Source: Gottfriedia luciferensis (lineage in GTDB: Bacteria > Bacillota > Bacilli > Bacillales > Bacillaceae_G). From it: a stretch of 64,000 nucleotides of DNA. Numbering within the stretch: position 1 is the stretch's first letter; each line of letters starts with the position of its first letter. A program made the position numbers and the translations under genes. This document shows, one piece after another, positions 9,164-19,137 of the stretch. Location: contig NZ_MDKC01000005.1 of NCBI RefSeq assembly GCF_001712755.1, positions 62,001-126,000 on the forward strand. The letters are read 5' to 3'. The notes below the pieces were generated by a model, which was not told the origin of the DNA, searched no databases, and was given only the letters and a program-made list of their open reading frames with translations.

Positions 9164-9835
9164 ATGGAAATAGAAAGAATTAATGAAAATACGTTTAAGT
9201 TCTCCATATCCTACTTAGACATCGAGGAGAGAGGTTTCTCTAAAGATGAAGTATGGTTAGATCGAGAAAGAAGTGAAGAGCTTTTCTGGGAATTAATTGA
9301 TGAAGCGCATTTGACTGAGGAATTCATTGCTGGTGGCCCCCTATGGATTCAGGTACAGGCACTAGACAAGGGTTTAGAAGTTGTTGTAACAAAGGCTGTG
9401 ATTTCTAAAGACGGCAAAAAAGTAGAAGTGAATTTAGGTGAAGGAGAAAAGAATTTAGAAATTCCATTTATCTCTGTAGATGATGACGATGATGCAGATG
9501 AAGATGATGATGACGATATTTTTGAATCGATGGATGAAGAAGAAACTGAGCTTATTCTATCCTTTAAAAATTTTGAAGACATTATTTCATTATCACATGC
9601 TGTGAATCAAGAATCATTTGAAACTACACTTTATTCATTCCAAGATTATTACTATCTTTATGTTAAATTTGAAGAAGAATTGCTTGATGAAGTTCAAGTT
9701 GATTACTTATCATCTATGTTACTTGAATATGGTCATCGTTCAAAAGTAACTATACATGTTTTAGAGGAATACGGAAAATTGATTTATGAAAAAACAGCTT
9801 TACCTCATTTTAAATCAATTTTTCCATTATTGTAA
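9164..9835 (+). CDS. mecA: Adaptor protein MecA
   Basis: The start at 9164 (MEIERINENTFKF) follows AAAGGAGGGGG and gives 223 residues. The N-terminal domain (about 1-80) is the substrate-binding part. An acidic linker (DDDDDADEDDDDD, about 106-118) leads to the C-terminal ClpC-binding domain (about 130-220). MecA brings ComK and other substrates to ClpC/ClpP and assembles ClpC hexamers. In B. subtilis it restrains competence, and coiA lies nearby here as well. A frame extends upstream to 9134 but lacks a ribosome site. Confidence 0.95.
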   Translation: MEIERINENTFKFSISYLDIEERGFSKDEVWLDRERSEELFWELIDEAHLTEEFIAGGPLWIQVQALDKGLEVVVTKAVISKDGKKVEVNLGEGEKNLEIPFISVDDDDDADEDDDDDIFESMDEEETELILSFKNFEDIISLSHAVNQESFETTLYSFQDYYYLYVKFEEELLDEVQVDYLSSMLLEYGHRSKVTIHVLEEYGKLIYEKTALPHFKSIFPLL

Positions 9836-9837
9836 TA

Positions 9838-9866
9838 GCCGATGCCTTAGGGATCGGTTTCTTTTC
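9838..9866 (+). terminator. Possible weak terminator after mecA
   Basis: CCGAT / ATCGG pair around CCTTAGG, followed by a T/C-rich tract. The stem is short and it may only partly separate mecA from the next gene. Confidence 0.4.
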
Positions 9867-9885
9867 TTTATAAAGGAGAATATTG

Positions 9886-11433
9886 ATGCAATTTCGATTA
9901 AAGATTTTAATATTTCTATCAATTGTTGTATGCATTTTATATTTTGCTTCTCCAACTATTAAATTCATTTGGTTAATGAATTTTGCATTTTTTGAAAAAT
10001 CTACTATTTTTAGATTAATAAGTGTAATGTTCTCGATAACGGCTATAGGTGTTTCGATTATTATTTTCCTAGAAAATAGAAATCCTGCTAGAACTTTAAC
10101 ATGGATCATTCTTTTGGCCATTTTCCCGTTATTCGGTTTTGTTTTTTATTTAATTTTTGGACAAAATTACAAAAAGAAAATGGTCTATCGAAAAAAAGCA
10201 ATTAATGATCAAAATGCAAATGGTTTAATTAGTGGATCAGAAGATGTAGAAGTGAAAGATTTTATAGCGCAAAATCAAAGATTAGAGTATCTAATAAATA
10301 TCGCAGCTAAACAGAGTAATACACCAGTCACAATGAATACCTTTACAAAAGTTCTTACAAACGGAAGTGAAACATTTCCAAAAATAATTGAGGAACTAAA
10401 AAAAGCGAAGCACCATATTCATATCGAATTCTATATCGTAAGAAATGATGAGATTGGTAATCAGCTAAAAGATATTCTAATTGAAAAGGCACAAAATGGA
10501 GTAAAGGTTCGATTTCTCTATGACGCTGTAGGTAGTTGGAAATTATCAAGAAATTTTGTAAAAGACTTACGAAAAGCTGGTGTAGAAATACTACCATTTT
10601 CTCCAGTTAAAATTCCAGTTTTAAACGATACGATAAATTACCGAAACCATCGGAAAATTATTGTCATAGATTCGAATGTAGGATTTGTTGGCGGCTTAAA
10701 TATTGGAGATGAGTATTTAGGGAAAGACCATTATTTCGGAAAGTGGCGTGATACCCATCTATATCTTAATGGAGAAGGTGTACGAACACTACAATTCATA
10801 TTCTTGCAAGATTGGTATTATATGACGAATGAGTTAATTGATGACAAAGAATATTTTGACATTAATGCTAGTAGTTATTCTTCCAAAGGAGCAATACAAC
10901 TTGTATCTGGTGGACCAGACCGAAAGCATGAAGTGATAAAAGAGTTGTTTTTTGCAATGATTACAAGTGCAAGGAAAAGTATATACATTGCTTCACCATA
11001 TTTTGTTCCTGATGAAGATATATTAACTGCTCTTAAAGTTGCAGCAAATGGTGGGGTCAAAGTAAAAATTCTAATGCCTGATCGTCCCGATAAGAAAATC
11101 GTATTTTATGCTTCGCGTTCATACTTTCCAGAGTTATTAGAAGCAGGGGTCGAAATCTATGAATATAGACAAGGATTCTTACACAGTAAAATATTGATTG
11201 TAGATGATGAAATCGCATCTGTTGGAACGGCAAATATGGATATGAGAAGCTTCCGTTTAAACTTCGAGGTCACTGCATTTTTATATTTAGAGGAAAGTAT
11301 TAATCACTTAGTTAATGATTTTAATAATGATATCCGTGATTCTGAAGCAATTATTTTTAATGATTTTAAAAAGAGACCTATATACAAAAGGATATTTGAA
11401 TCATTATCAAGATTAATGGCACCACTTTTGTAA
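9886..11433 (+). CDS. cls: Cardiolipin synthase
   Basis: The 515-residue protein has two N-terminal membrane helices (about 5-27 and 36-60), a PLDc_N segment (NPARTLTWIILLAIFPLFG) and two phospholipase-D HKD motifs: HRKIIVID around His255 and HSKILIVDDE around His433. By family knowledge it condenses two phosphatidylglycerols into cardiolipin and glycerol at the membrane. The ATG at 9886 is preceded by AAAGGAG; a TTG directly before it is less likely. Bacilli have several Cls paralogues, so the exact orthologue is uncertain. Confidence 0.93.
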   Translation: MQFRLKILIFLSIVVCILYFASPTIKFIWLMNFAFFEKSTIFRLISVMFSITAIGVSIIIFLENRNPARTLTWIILLAIFPLFGFVFYLIFGQNYKKKMVYRKKAINDQNANGLISGSEDVEVKDFIAQNQRLEYLINIAAKQSNTPVTMNTFTKVLTNGSETFPKIIEELKKAKHHIHIEFYIVRNDEIGNQLKDILIEKAQNGVKVRFLYDAVGSWKLSRNFVKDLRKAGVEILPFSPVKIPVLNDTINYRNHRKIIVIDSNVGFVGGLNIGDEYLGKDHYFGKWRDTHLYLNGEGVRTLQFIFLQDWYYMTNELIDDKEYFDINASSYSSKGAIQLVSGGPDRKHEVIKELFFAMITSARKSIYIASPYFVPDEDILTALKVAANGGVKVKILMPDRPDKKIVFYASRSYFPELLEAGVEIYEYRQGFLHSKILIVDDEIASVGTANMDMRSFRLNFEVTAFLYLEESINHLVNDFNNDIRDSEAIIFNDFKKRPIYKRIFESLSRLMAPLL

Positions 11434-11491
11434 CGAGCTATCTTATTGATAGAACATTGATAGAACATTTTTATAATATTTCAAATAGTCA

Positions 11492-11527
11492 CCTACCAAA
11501 TAGAAAATTTAATTTGGTAGGTTTTTT
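11492..11527 (+). terminator. Terminator after cardiolipin synthase
   Basis: CCTACCAAA / TTTGGTAGG forms a perfect 9-bp stem followed by six T. Confidence 0.92.
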
Positions 11528-11607
11528 AATTGAAAAATCGTTTTTTATTTTTTTGAAGGATAATGCGATATGAATAGTGAAGTAATTTGGAAAGGAGGTA
11601 GTGGTAT

Positions 11608-12813
11608 ATGATCGTCGCATTAAATACAAAACGGCATACTATTAATTTATTTGAAGTTAAAACGACTGAGGATTTATTAAGATTAAAGCAAAACGGACCA
11701 TACTTTTGCCCGATTTGTAAAAAGCAAGTGAGGCTCAAAATTGGAGTAAAGAGGGTAACTCATTTTGCGCATATAGATTTGACCGAATGTGAAAATGAGA
11801 AAAAAGAGAGTATTGACCATTATAAAGGGAAGTTTGCTTTGTACCAATTTTTTAAAAAGTTTAATGTAAATGTTGAGGTTGAAAAATTTATACCGGAATT
11901 AAATCAAAGACCTGATTTATTTATTAAACTTAATACTCTTCAAATGTGTGTTGAATATCAATGTTCGGTTATTCCTTTAGAAACAATGATAAAGAGGACA
12001 AACTCTTTTAAAGATAGTGGAATGAAAGTTTTGTGGATCCTAAATGACAAACTTATAAATCAAAAGAGATGGTCATCTTTCTACATTAATTCAATTTCTA
12101 TTTATTCACTTGTTAGAATAAACGTTTTTTCACTTCTCTTCTATAATCCTACATTACAATCATTTACAGTGCTTTCCTCGTTAATCGCATTTTCTCCAGT
12201 CCAATATATTGGTCAAAAGGACGTATTTCCAATAAATAATTTCAGTTTTAAGGAATTTTTATCACCAAATAGAATTGATAAAAAGGTATTTGTATCTAAA
12301 TGGAATCGTTTGAAAAAGGATTTTAGACTATATCAACATTTGCATACTAAAGGTAATTTAAAGGTTTTTAAACAGTATTTATACAATGCAAATAATAATT
12401 ATTTTCCAGCGGTAATTGGAGTTCCTTTAGAAAGTAACTGCATAATTAAAGAACATTGTATCGCTTGGCAAGGGCAAATATATTTTAAATTTTTTCATGA
12501 AGTAGAAATTGGACAAATGATTTTTATAGATAATATAAATCAGTCTGTAAAAATGGAAGTACAGAATGGTAATTGGAGAGTTAATCAATTCCAAGAGAAT
12601 GAAATTGTTAATTTGGAGAAATGTGTAGAAAAGTATATTGACTTTTTAGTGAAAATTAGAATCGTAAAACGTATTAATAATGGTAAAATAATGAAGATAG
12701 CTAATGCTATTATTCCATCATCATTCCAACAAGCATTGGATGAAGACTGTCTGAGCACTAATACAGCATTTGATTTGTTGTTTAATGCAAGAACTGATTC
12801 AAATGATCATTAA
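11608..12813 (+). CDS. coiA: Competence protein CoiA
   Basis: This 401-residue protein has an N-terminal zinc-finger-like motif (CPICKKQVRLKIGVKRVTHF, Cys near 35 and 38, then HFAH). A nuclease-like domain follows with NQRPDLFIKL...CVEYQCS, in which D, E and Q form the restriction-endonuclease-like core. CoiA promotes recombination of incoming DNA during transformation. The gene lies between mecA/cls and pepF as in bacilli and has an AAAGGAGG site. Possible ComK half-boxes upstream have the wrong spacing. Confidence 0.9.
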   Translation: MIVALNTKRHTINLFEVKTTEDLLRLKQNGPYFCPICKKQVRLKIGVKRVTHFAHIDLTECENEKKESIDHYKGKFALYQFFKKFNVNVEVEKFIPELNQRPDLFIKLNTLQMCVEYQCSVIPLETMIKRTNSFKDSGMKVLWILNDKLINQKRWSSFYINSISIYSLVRINVFSLLFYNPTLQSFTVLSSLIAFSPVQYIGQKDVFPINNFSFKEFLSPNRIDKKVFVSKWNRLKKDFRLYQHLHTKGNLKVFKQYLYNANNNYFPAVIGVPLESNCIIKEHCIAWQGQIYFKFFHEVEIGQMIFIDNINQSVKMEVQNGNWRVNQFQENEIVNLEKCVEKYIDFLVKIRIVKRINNGKIMKIANAIIPSSFQQALDEDCLSTNTAFDLLFNARTDSNDH

Positions 12814-12866
12814 TATCAGACACTGGAATGTTATTAATACTAATAATAATTTTAGGGGGATCAGAC

Positions 12867-14687
12867 ATGCTAGAACAAAAAGCTGTTAAAAAATTACCAA
12901 CTAGAAGTGAAGTTCAAGAAGAATTAACTTGGAAGTTGGAAGATATTTATGAAACAGATGCAAAATGGGAAGCAGAGTATAAAAAAGTACTTGAATTAAT
13001 CCCATCGTTTTCAGAGTTTAAAGGTAAATTAGGTGAGTCATCTCAAACACTTTTAAATGCATTGAAAAAACAGGATGAAATTTCATTTTTATTAGGGAAA
13101 TTGTATACATACTCTCATATGCGTTACGATCAAGATACAACAAATTCTACATATCAAGCATTAGATGATCGTGCGAAAAATCTATACACTAAGGCTGGAA
13201 GTGCAATGTCATACTTCGTGCCTGAATTATTAACAATTTCAGAAGATACATTGAAAAAATTTATTGAAGAAAATAATGAACTGAAATTGTACGAGCACTC
13301 TTTAGAAGAAATTTTAAAACAAAAACCACATGTTCTTTCAGCAGCTGAAGAGGAAATTATGGCACAAGCTTCTGAAGTGTTATCTTCTTCTAGTAATACG
13401 TTTGGAATGTTAAATAATGCGGATTTAAAATTTCCGACCATTGAAGACGAGAATGGTGAAGAAGTAGAAATCACACATGGTCGTTATATTCACTATTTAG
13501 AATGTGCGGATCGTCGCGTTCGAAAAGATGCTTTTGAAGCAGTTTATCATACGTATGATGCGTATAAAAACACTTTTGCAAGTACTTTAAGTGGTGCTGT
13601 AAAGAAAGATAATTTCAAAGCAAAAGTTAGAAAATATGATAATGCGCGTCATGCAGCATTAAGTAATAACGAAATTCCTGAAATTGTTTATGATCAATTA
13701 GTTTCTACTGTAAATGATAATTTAAATTTATTGCATCGTTATATTGCGATTCGTAAAAAAGCGTTAAAGCTTGATGAAATTCATATGTATGACTTATTTA
13801 CTCCATTAGTAGAGGAAGTAAAAATGGAAGTTAAATATGAAGAAGCAAAAGAAATATTATTAAAAGCATTAAAACCATTAGGTGATGAATATGTTGAAAT
13901 TCTAAAAGAGGCATATGAAAGCCGTTGGGTAGATGTTGTAGAAAACAAAGGAAAACGTAGCGGAGCATACTCTTCTGGTGCGTATGGTACTAATCCATAT
14001 ATCCTAATGAACTGGCAGGACAATGTAAATAATTTATTTACATTAGCACATGAATTTGGTCATTCAGTGCATAGTTATCATACTCGTAAAAATCAACCTT
14101 ATGTTTATGGAGATTACTCAATCTTCGTAGCTGAAGTTGCTTCTACTTGTAATGAAGCAATTTTAAATGATTATTTACTAAAAAATACTGAAGATCCTAA
14201 GCAAAGACTTTATTTATTAAATCACTATTTAGAGACCTTTAGAGGAACTGTATTCCGTCAAACGATGTTTGCGGAGTTTGAACATCAGATTCACGTATTA
14301 GCTCAAAATGGTGAAGCATTAACGCCAGATTTATTAACGAAAACATATTACGAGCTTAACAAAAAATATTTTGGTGACGAGATCGTAATCGACGAGTTAA
14401 TTGGTTTAGAATGGAGTAGAATTCCTCATTTCTATTACAATTACTATGTTTACCAATATGCAACAGGTTTCAGTGCAGCAACAGCACTTTCAAAACAAAT
14501 TCTAGAAGAAGGCGAACCAGCAGTTGAAAGATACTTAGGCTTCTTAAAAGCAGGAAGCTCAGATTATCCAATTGAAGTATTGAAAAAAGCTGGCGTTGAT
14601 ATGACCTCTTCACAACCAATCGTAGAAGCATTGAAAGTATTTGAAGAAATGTTAAACGAAATGGAAGAACTTTTATTTAACGAATAA
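12867..14687 (+). CDS. pepF: Oligoendopeptidase F
   Basis: Starting at MLEQKAVKKL (AGGGGGATC site) gives 606 residues, close to B. subtilis PepF. The N-terminal PepF helical domain is followed by the M3 catalytic domain with the zinc motif HEFGH at residues 395-399 and a downstream glutamate in VAEVASTCNE. It is a cytoplasmic metallopeptidase that trims oligopeptides, so it could process Opp-imported peptides. In B. subtilis, PepF overproduction affects sporulation signalling. A longer frame from 12828 has no ribosome site. Confidence 0.96.
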   Translation: MLEQKAVKKLPTRSEVQEELTWKLEDIYETDAKWEAEYKKVLELIPSFSEFKGKLGESSQTLLNALKKQDEISFLLGKLYTYSHMRYDQDTTNSTYQALDDRAKNLYTKAGSAMSYFVPELLTISEDTLKKFIEENNELKLYEHSLEEILKQKPHVLSAAEEEIMAQASEVLSSSSNTFGMLNNADLKFPTIEDENGEEVEITHGRYIHYLECADRRVRKDAFEAVYHTYDAYKNTFASTLSGAVKKDNFKAKVRKYDNARHAALSNNEIPEIVYDQLVSTVNDNLNLLHRYIAIRKKALKLDEIHMYDLFTPLVEEVKMEVKYEEAKEILLKALKPLGDEYVEILKEAYESRWVDVVENKGKRSGAYSSGAYGTNPYILMNWQDNVNNLFTLAHEFGHSVHSYHTRKNQPYVYGDYSIFVAEVASTCNEAILNDYLLKNTEDPKQRLYLLNHYLETFRGTVFRQTMFAEFEHQIHVLAQNGEALTPDLLTKTYYELNKKYFGDEIVIDELIGLEWSRIPHFYYNYYVYQYATGFSAATALSKQILEEGEPAVERYLGFLKAGSSDYPIEVLKKAGVDMTSSQPIVEALKVFEEMLNEMEELLFNE

Positions 14688-14694
14688 CTTATTC

Positions 14695-14737
14695 AAACAA
14701 ACACATGTAGCATCATAGCTATATGTGTTTGTTTTTT
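14695..14737 (+). terminator. Terminator of pepF
   Basis: AAACAAACACATGTAG / CTATATGTGTTTG forms a long stem with one mismatch, followed by six T. Confidence 0.9.
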
Positions 14738-14920
14738 ATCCTAACTTTTTCTATATCTTTATACCTACTATTTTGTGTCTAAAATGTGAAATATTTCTCA
14801 AATGGTTGCCAAACTCTAAAATAAATTGTATTATAAGGGTGTGAATTACTTCACAAACACAAATACCCCTTTGTTGAACGTGAAAATTTCTCCCATCCCC
14901 TTGATGTAAAATATTACATC

Positions 14921-14955
14921 AAAAAAGAGACCTAGCGAAAGCTAGGTCTTTTTTT
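14921..14955. terminator. Terminator of spxH (bidirectional)
   Basis: AGACCTAGC-GAAA-GCTAGGTCT is a perfect 9-bp stem with a GNRA loop, an A-run upstream and a T-run downstream. It lies six bases beyond the spxH stop codon. Confidence 0.92.
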
Positions 14956-14960
14956 GTTTC

Positions 14961-15833
14961 TTAAACAACATACTGATAATAAATTTGATCTTTTTGAACA
15001 ATTTTCTTAACTTTTCTACGTAGGATTAATTTTTTTAATTCTAACTCCATACATTGAGTAGATTGTTCGTAAATCATACATAATTCTTTAATCGTAACAA
15101 ACGGTTGGAATTTAATGAATTCAGCTAAATCAGGCAGTTCTCGTTTTTCTAATTTTGTATTAGTCATTAGTTCTAAAATTTTTACATAAGTCTGATAGCT
15201 TTCAAAACCAGAAACTTTCAAACCTTCTTCTTCAATATTTTCATTAAAAAATACAACGCTTGGAATTTCAGTTACATGCATTTCTTTCGTAACTTTAATA
15301 TCACATTGCAAAGCTTTAATAGAGTGGGTACTGTGTAAATCTTCCATAAACTCTTTTACATCAATATTTATATCTTTAGCACATTCGATAAGAACATCTT
15401 GATCTGTAATGTCTAAATCCTTCAAGAAATAATATTCTTGTAACTTCTTTAAGTAGTTAACGCCAGCAACTCTACCTTGAAGCTCAGCTGCTTTTAATGC
15501 AATTGCAGAGTAGTATGGGTAAAGTTCTTTATTATCAATCCATAAGTGATCGTCGCAAAGGATATCCGATCTGCTAGCCGTCTTCTCCCATACGAATGCA
15601 AGCTGAGAAGGGCGTTTTTCTAATAGTTTTTTAGTTGTGTAATATCGATTAACTGGAATATAAGTAGATGAGAAATATTGACCATATTCTAAGTGGAACT
15701 TTTTTAAAATTGTACTAAAATCCCAACAATTTCTACAAAGTGGATCTATGAATACATACAATTCAATCGATTTTTTTGTACAATTCTGCTCGGGAAGCGT
15801 GATTGATTCATTTTTATATTGTTTGTCATTCAT
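14961..15833 (-). CDS. spxH: ClpXP adaptor protein SpxH (YjbH)
   Basis: The product of 290 residues is a DsbA/thioredoxin-fold protein with IDPLCRNCWDF near the N terminus (CxxC at 33-36). The C-terminal part, with KELCMIYEQS and basic residues, fits the adaptor region. SpxH binds Spx and delivers it to ClpXP; oxidation or aggregation of the adaptor stabilises Spx. The ATG at 15833 is preferred over a GTG at 15842, since AAGGGTG lies 6 bases before it and overlaps that GTG. Its substrate gene spx is about 7 kb away. Confidence 0.93.
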   Translation of the reverse strand: MNDKQYKNESITLPEQNCTKKSIELYVFIDPLCRNCWDFSTILKKFHLEYGQYFSSTYIPVNRYYTTKKLLEKRPSQLAFVWEKTASRSDILCDDHLWIDNKELYPYYSAIALKAAELQGRVAGVNYLKKLQEYYFLKDLDITDQDVLIECAKDINIDVKEFMEDLHSTHSIKALQCDIKVTKEMHVTEIPSVVFFNENIEEEGLKVSGFESYQTYVKILELMTNTKLEKRELPDLAEFIKFQPFVTIKELCMIYEQSTQCMELELKKLILRRKVKKIVQKDQIYYQYVV

Positions 15834-16570
15834 ATATTTCACCCTTAATGCAATTCATAAGTCCGTACTATAACAGACTTGAAAATTAATTTGTAAGATA
15901 TAACACGTTTATTCTCTAATCGTATTGTAGCAACGGATAGTTAATATTTCAAATATGATGCACTATTTTTCATTAATCTATTAATATTTCCTTAATTCAT
16001 GTGAATAAGTTCATAAAAAGGGGGTGTCACAGAAATCTGAGTGGATTGCAAAATACAATTGTGAAATATATATATAAAACCGAGAGCGGAGAGTTTGATC
16101 TGCAAAAAAGGAGATTTTCTGTGTAAATAAAGTATGATCTGCAAATAAAATTCCAAAATCGCAAATAAAATCGTCATATCTGCAATTAAAAAAAGAGAAA
16201 CGCAAATAAAAATAGCTATATCGCAATAAAATCCTTAGTAATAGCAAATAAGAGAAATTAATACCCATACCGGTTAAGGCATAATGACAAAAAAATTGGA
16301 CAAAAGTAGTTATTTTCAAATGGCAAACTAGCAAAGCAGCTTTAATTGTAGATTATCGTTTAAAAAGTTGGGTGAAATCTTCTATTTAACAATAAAAAGA
16401 TTGATAAAATTGCCTTCATACTAATAAAGGCAAAAAATATACCCTTTAGGTTTCTTCGGCGTTTAAAAATAACTATTTTCGTTGGGCTACTCAACAAACT
16501 TTACGTATACTCAGTAGGTTCACAGAGCATACGTAGACATTCCTTTTAAACTAAAAATGGTGCTCATATG
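15834..16570. other. 737-bp intergenic region; yjbI/yjbJ position is empty
   Basis: B. subtilis carries a truncated haemoglobin (yjbI) and a transglycosylase-like gene (yjbJ) between yjbH and yjbK. Neither is present here. Frames in the interval are short, lack ribosome sites and have biased composition. A cluster of short GCAAATAAAA repeats occupies 16098-16255. Confidence 0.7.
16098..16255. repeat. Cluster of imperfect TCTGCAAATAAAA repeats
   Basis: About seven copies of a degenerate (TC)(TG/G)CAAATAAAA word recur at roughly 20-bp steps with A/T-rich spacers, for example TCTGCAAATAAAATTCC and ACGCAAATAAAAATAG. No coding explanation is visible. Confidence 0.6.
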
Positions 16571-17161
16571 TCAGTTAGTTTGATTTCCTTGTTTAACATT
16601 AAAAAAGCGTCTAATTTTATTCAAAGTTTCACGCTGAGGGATTTGTTGCTTTTCTAACAGATTGATAAACTGTTGTCTACCGATGTTTTCATCCGAAACT
16701 TCGAATTCTAACTCATAATCCTCGTGATTTAAATATGTACTATGGTCTAAAACTAAGAGCCCATTTTCATATGGAAATTCTACTCTGTTTGTTGTTAAGT
16801 CACCTATTAATACTAGGGCATTTAAGTTTAATTTTACTTCGTTGATATAATCTTTTACTTCTCCATCTGGAAGAACGAAGGTTTTTAGCATAGTTGATGC
16901 TTCAGTTTCACTTATTTTTTGATTAATTTCTAAATGTCCGACAGCTTGTTTTATTTTTAAAGTTAAAGTATAAGAAGTTAGTGACTTTTTGCGGATTCTT
17001 AATGCTCCACCATGTTCTTTAATTGTAAAATCAGGTGTCTCAAAATAATAATTAGTTTGCGATTGAAAACTTGACTCGTTAACTTGGAAATACGATTTAA
17101 GCTTTTCAAATTCCTCTTTTGTTAATAAGTTCTTAAATTCAATTTCAATTTCTTTAGCCAT
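16571..17161 (-). CDS. CYTH-domain protein (YjbK family), probable triphosphate-binding enzyme
   Basis: Starting at MAKEIEIEFKN (TAAGGAG site) gives 196 residues, the YjbK length. The EIEIEFK tract is the ExExK signature of CYTH/triphosphate-tunnel proteins. Further tunnel residues are suggested by GGALRIRKK, YTLTLKIKQ and DYELEFEVSD. Members hydrolyse inorganic triphosphate or bind nucleotide triphosphates in the cytoplasm. The gene diverges from the yjbL-relQ operon, next to relQ as in other bacilli. Confidence 0.9.
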   Translation of the reverse strand: MAKEIEIEFKNLLTKEEFEKLKSYFQVNESSFQSQTNYYFETPDFTIKEHGGALRIRKKSLTSYTLTLKIKQAVGHLEINQKISETEASTMLKTFVLPDGEVKDYINEVKLNLNALVLIGDLTTNRVEFPYENGLLVLDHSTYLNHEDYELEFEVSDENIGRQQFINLLEKQQIPQRETLNKIRRFFNVKQGNQTN

Positions 17162-17297
17162 AATTAACTCCTTATTTTTAAGTATAATTTTTGTTATTGA
17201 ATGTGCTAGTCTTCGTCTATTTTCTATTTGATATGTTACAATAGAAATGGTCAAAATTAAATAAAATACATACATTAAAAAGGTTGAGGTTTTAGTG

Positions 17298-17678
17298 ATG
17301 AGAAAAATGCTTGAAATAAATGGAATAAATATAAATGAAGATGGTTTATTTCTGTTAATCGACGATACAAAAATGGATTTAGAACAGTGTCATGAAGTAG
17401 GAACAATGATTGCAGACTCAGACCAAGGTTCACTATTGTATATATTAGAAGAAAAAGAAGAATTTGTATATGTTACAGTTCCTTATGAATATTGGTCGGA
17501 CTTGAAAAAAGCAAATGATCAAAATTTAAACGTATTTTTAAAGGTCGGCGAAAAGGATCTTTCGCTAAATAATTGGAATGAAGAGTTAACTTATTTGATC
17601 CAAAATGTTGAAGGTAATTTTAACTATGGAGAAGAATTTGTTAAGCAAGTTCAAAGTGCATTTTTAGAAGAGAAGTAA
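17298..17678 (+). CDS. UPF0738 family protein (YjbL-like)
   Basis: This acidic protein of 126 residues (MRKMLEINGININEDG...) has no membrane segment or known catalytic motif. Size and position directly before relQ match YjbL of B. subtilis, a UPF0738 protein of unknown role. ATG 17298 lies 7 bases after GAGGT; a GTG three bases upstream is a less likely start. It is the first gene of a four-gene operon with relQ, nadK and the pseudouridine synthase. Confidence 0.8.
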   Translation: MRKMLEINGININEDGLFLLIDDTKMDLEQCHEVGTMIADSDQGSLLYILEEKEEFVYVTVPYEYWSDLKKANDQNLNVFLKVGEKDLSLNNWNEELTYLIQNVEGNFNYGEEFVKQVQSAFLEEK

Positions 17679-17693
17679 GTTGGTGGTGATTGG

Positions 17694-18317
17694 ATGAATG
17701 GTCAATGGGAAAGTTTTTTAGCACCTTATGAACAAGCAGTAAGTGAATTGAAGGTAAAGTTAAAAGGGATTAGAAAACAGTTTGAAGAAACTAATCAGCA
17801 TTCCCCAATTGAGTTTGTAACTGGGAGAGTTAAGCCTATTCATAGCATTGTTAATAAGACGATAAGAAAAGGAATTCCTTTAGCGAATTTAGAAACGGAA
17901 TTACAGGATATTGCCGGTCTTAGAATGATGTGCCAATTTGTTGAGGATATTAAAAATGTAGTGGAGCTTCTTCGCAAACGCAAAGATTTTACAATTGTCG
18001 AAGAGCGAGATTATATTACAAATAAAAAGAATAGCGGGTATCGTTCTTATCATGTTGTTGTTGAATATCCAGTTCAAACAATTGAAGGAGAACGAAAAGT
18101 TTTAGTTGAAATTCAAATAAGAACTCTTGCGATGAATTTTTGGGCAACAATAGAGCATTCTTTAAATTATAAGTATAAAGGGAAATACCCTGAAAATATT
18201 CATGAACGGTTACAAAGAGCAGCTGAAGCAGCGTTTCTATTAGATGAAGAAATGTCCCTTATTAGAGGAGAGATTCAAGAGGCGCAAGCAGAGTTTTCGA
18301 AAAAAAACGACCAATAA
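17694..18317 (+). CDS. relQ: Small alarmone synthetase RelQ (YjbM)
   Basis: This 207-residue protein has only a RelA/SpoT synthetase domain. Visible motifs are DIAGLRMMCQF, NKKNSGYRSYHVVVEYP and VEIQIRTLAMNFWATIEHS. It transfers pyrophosphate from ATP to GDP or GTP to make (p)ppGpp, without a hydrolase or TGS/ACT region. It overlaps functionally with the bifunctional Rel enzyme in stress. The GGTGGTG site lies 5 bases before the ATG. nadK follows after 15 bases. Confidence 0.95.
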   Translation: MNGQWESFLAPYEQAVSELKVKLKGIRKQFEETNQHSPIEFVTGRVKPIHSIVNKTIRKGIPLANLETELQDIAGLRMMCQFVEDIKNVVELLRKRKDFTIVEERDYITNKKNSGYRSYHVVVEYPVQTIEGERKVLVEIQIRTLAMNFWATIEHSLNYKYKGKYPENIHERLQRAAEAAFLLDEEMSLIRGEIQEAQAEFSKKNDQ

Positions 18318-18332
18318 GGAAAGGGCGAGAAA

Positions 18333-19124
18333 ATGAAATTCGTAATTATGTCTAAGGGCGATCAAGAGTCCAATGAACTGACGAAACGAATGAGAGATTA
18401 TTTAGAGAGTTTTAATTTTAAATTTGATGAAGAAGAGCCTGAAATTGTCATATCTGTAGGTGGTGACGGTACCTTACTTCATGCTTTTCATAATTACACT
18501 CATCTTCTCGATAAAGTATCTTTCGTAGGGGTTCATACTGGTCATTTAGGGTTTTACGCTGATTGGGTACCAAGTGAGGTAGAAAAGCTTGTTATTGCAA
18601 TTGCTAAAACTCCATTTCAAGTAGTTGAATATCCTTTATTGGAAGTAATCATCCGTTATAAGGATGGAAGAAAAGAAATGCAAACATTAGCTTTAAATGA
18701 ATGTACGATAAAAGGTCTTGAAGGTACATTAGTGATTGATGTTGAAATAAAAGGTCAGCATTTTGAGACATTTAGAGGTGACGGCCTTTGTATTTCTACA
18801 CCTTCAGGAAGTACAGCGTATAATAAAGCACTTGGGGGAGCTATTATTCATCCATCAATTGAAGCGATTCAAATTGCTGAGATGGCTTCAATTAATAATC
18901 GAGTTTTTCGTACAATTGGTTCACCTCTTGTTTTACCTAAACATCATACTTGCTTACTTAAACCTGTAAGAAACGCAAATTTTCAAATTACATTAGATCA
19001 TAAAACAATCGTACATCAAGATGTTAAATCGATTCAATGTCGAGTAGCTCATGAAAAAGTACGTTTTGCACGTTTTAGACCATTTCCATTTTGGAAGCGT
19101 GTCGTTGATTCTTTTGTTAAATAA
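18333..19124 (+). CDS. nadK: NAD kinase
   Basis: This 263-residue enzyme carries [11 protein letters not shown] (GGDGT at residues 43-47) and, later, the conserved [29 protein letters not shown] and IAEMAS segments. It phosphorylates NAD at the 2' hydroxyl using ATP to supply NADP. Its length matches B. subtilis NadK (PpnKA). AAAGGGCGAG precedes the ATG. It sits between relQ and the RluD-like gene, the standard bacillar arrangement. Confidence 0.96.
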   Translation: MKFVIMSKGDQESNELTKRMRDYLESFNFKFDEEEPEIVISVGGDGTLLHAFHNYTHLLDKVSFVGVHTGHLGFYADWVPSEVEKLVIAIAKTPFQVVEYPLLEVIIRYKDGRKEMQTLALNECTIKGLEGTLVIDVEIKGQHFETFRGDGLCISTPSGSTAYNKALGGAIIHPSIEAIQIAEMASINNRVFRTIGSPLVLPKHHTCLLKPVRNANFQITLDHKTIVHQDVKSIQCRVAHEKVRFARFRPFPFWKRVVDSFVK

Positions 19125-19137
19125 AATGGTGAAGAAT

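Noticed and set aside
11504-11545. Possible ComK box (two AAAA-N5-TTTT half sites) upstream of coiA
   Set aside because: One half site has a mismatch, the boxes are 16 bases apart rather than 8, 18 or 31, and they overlap the previous gene's terminator in AT-rich DNA.
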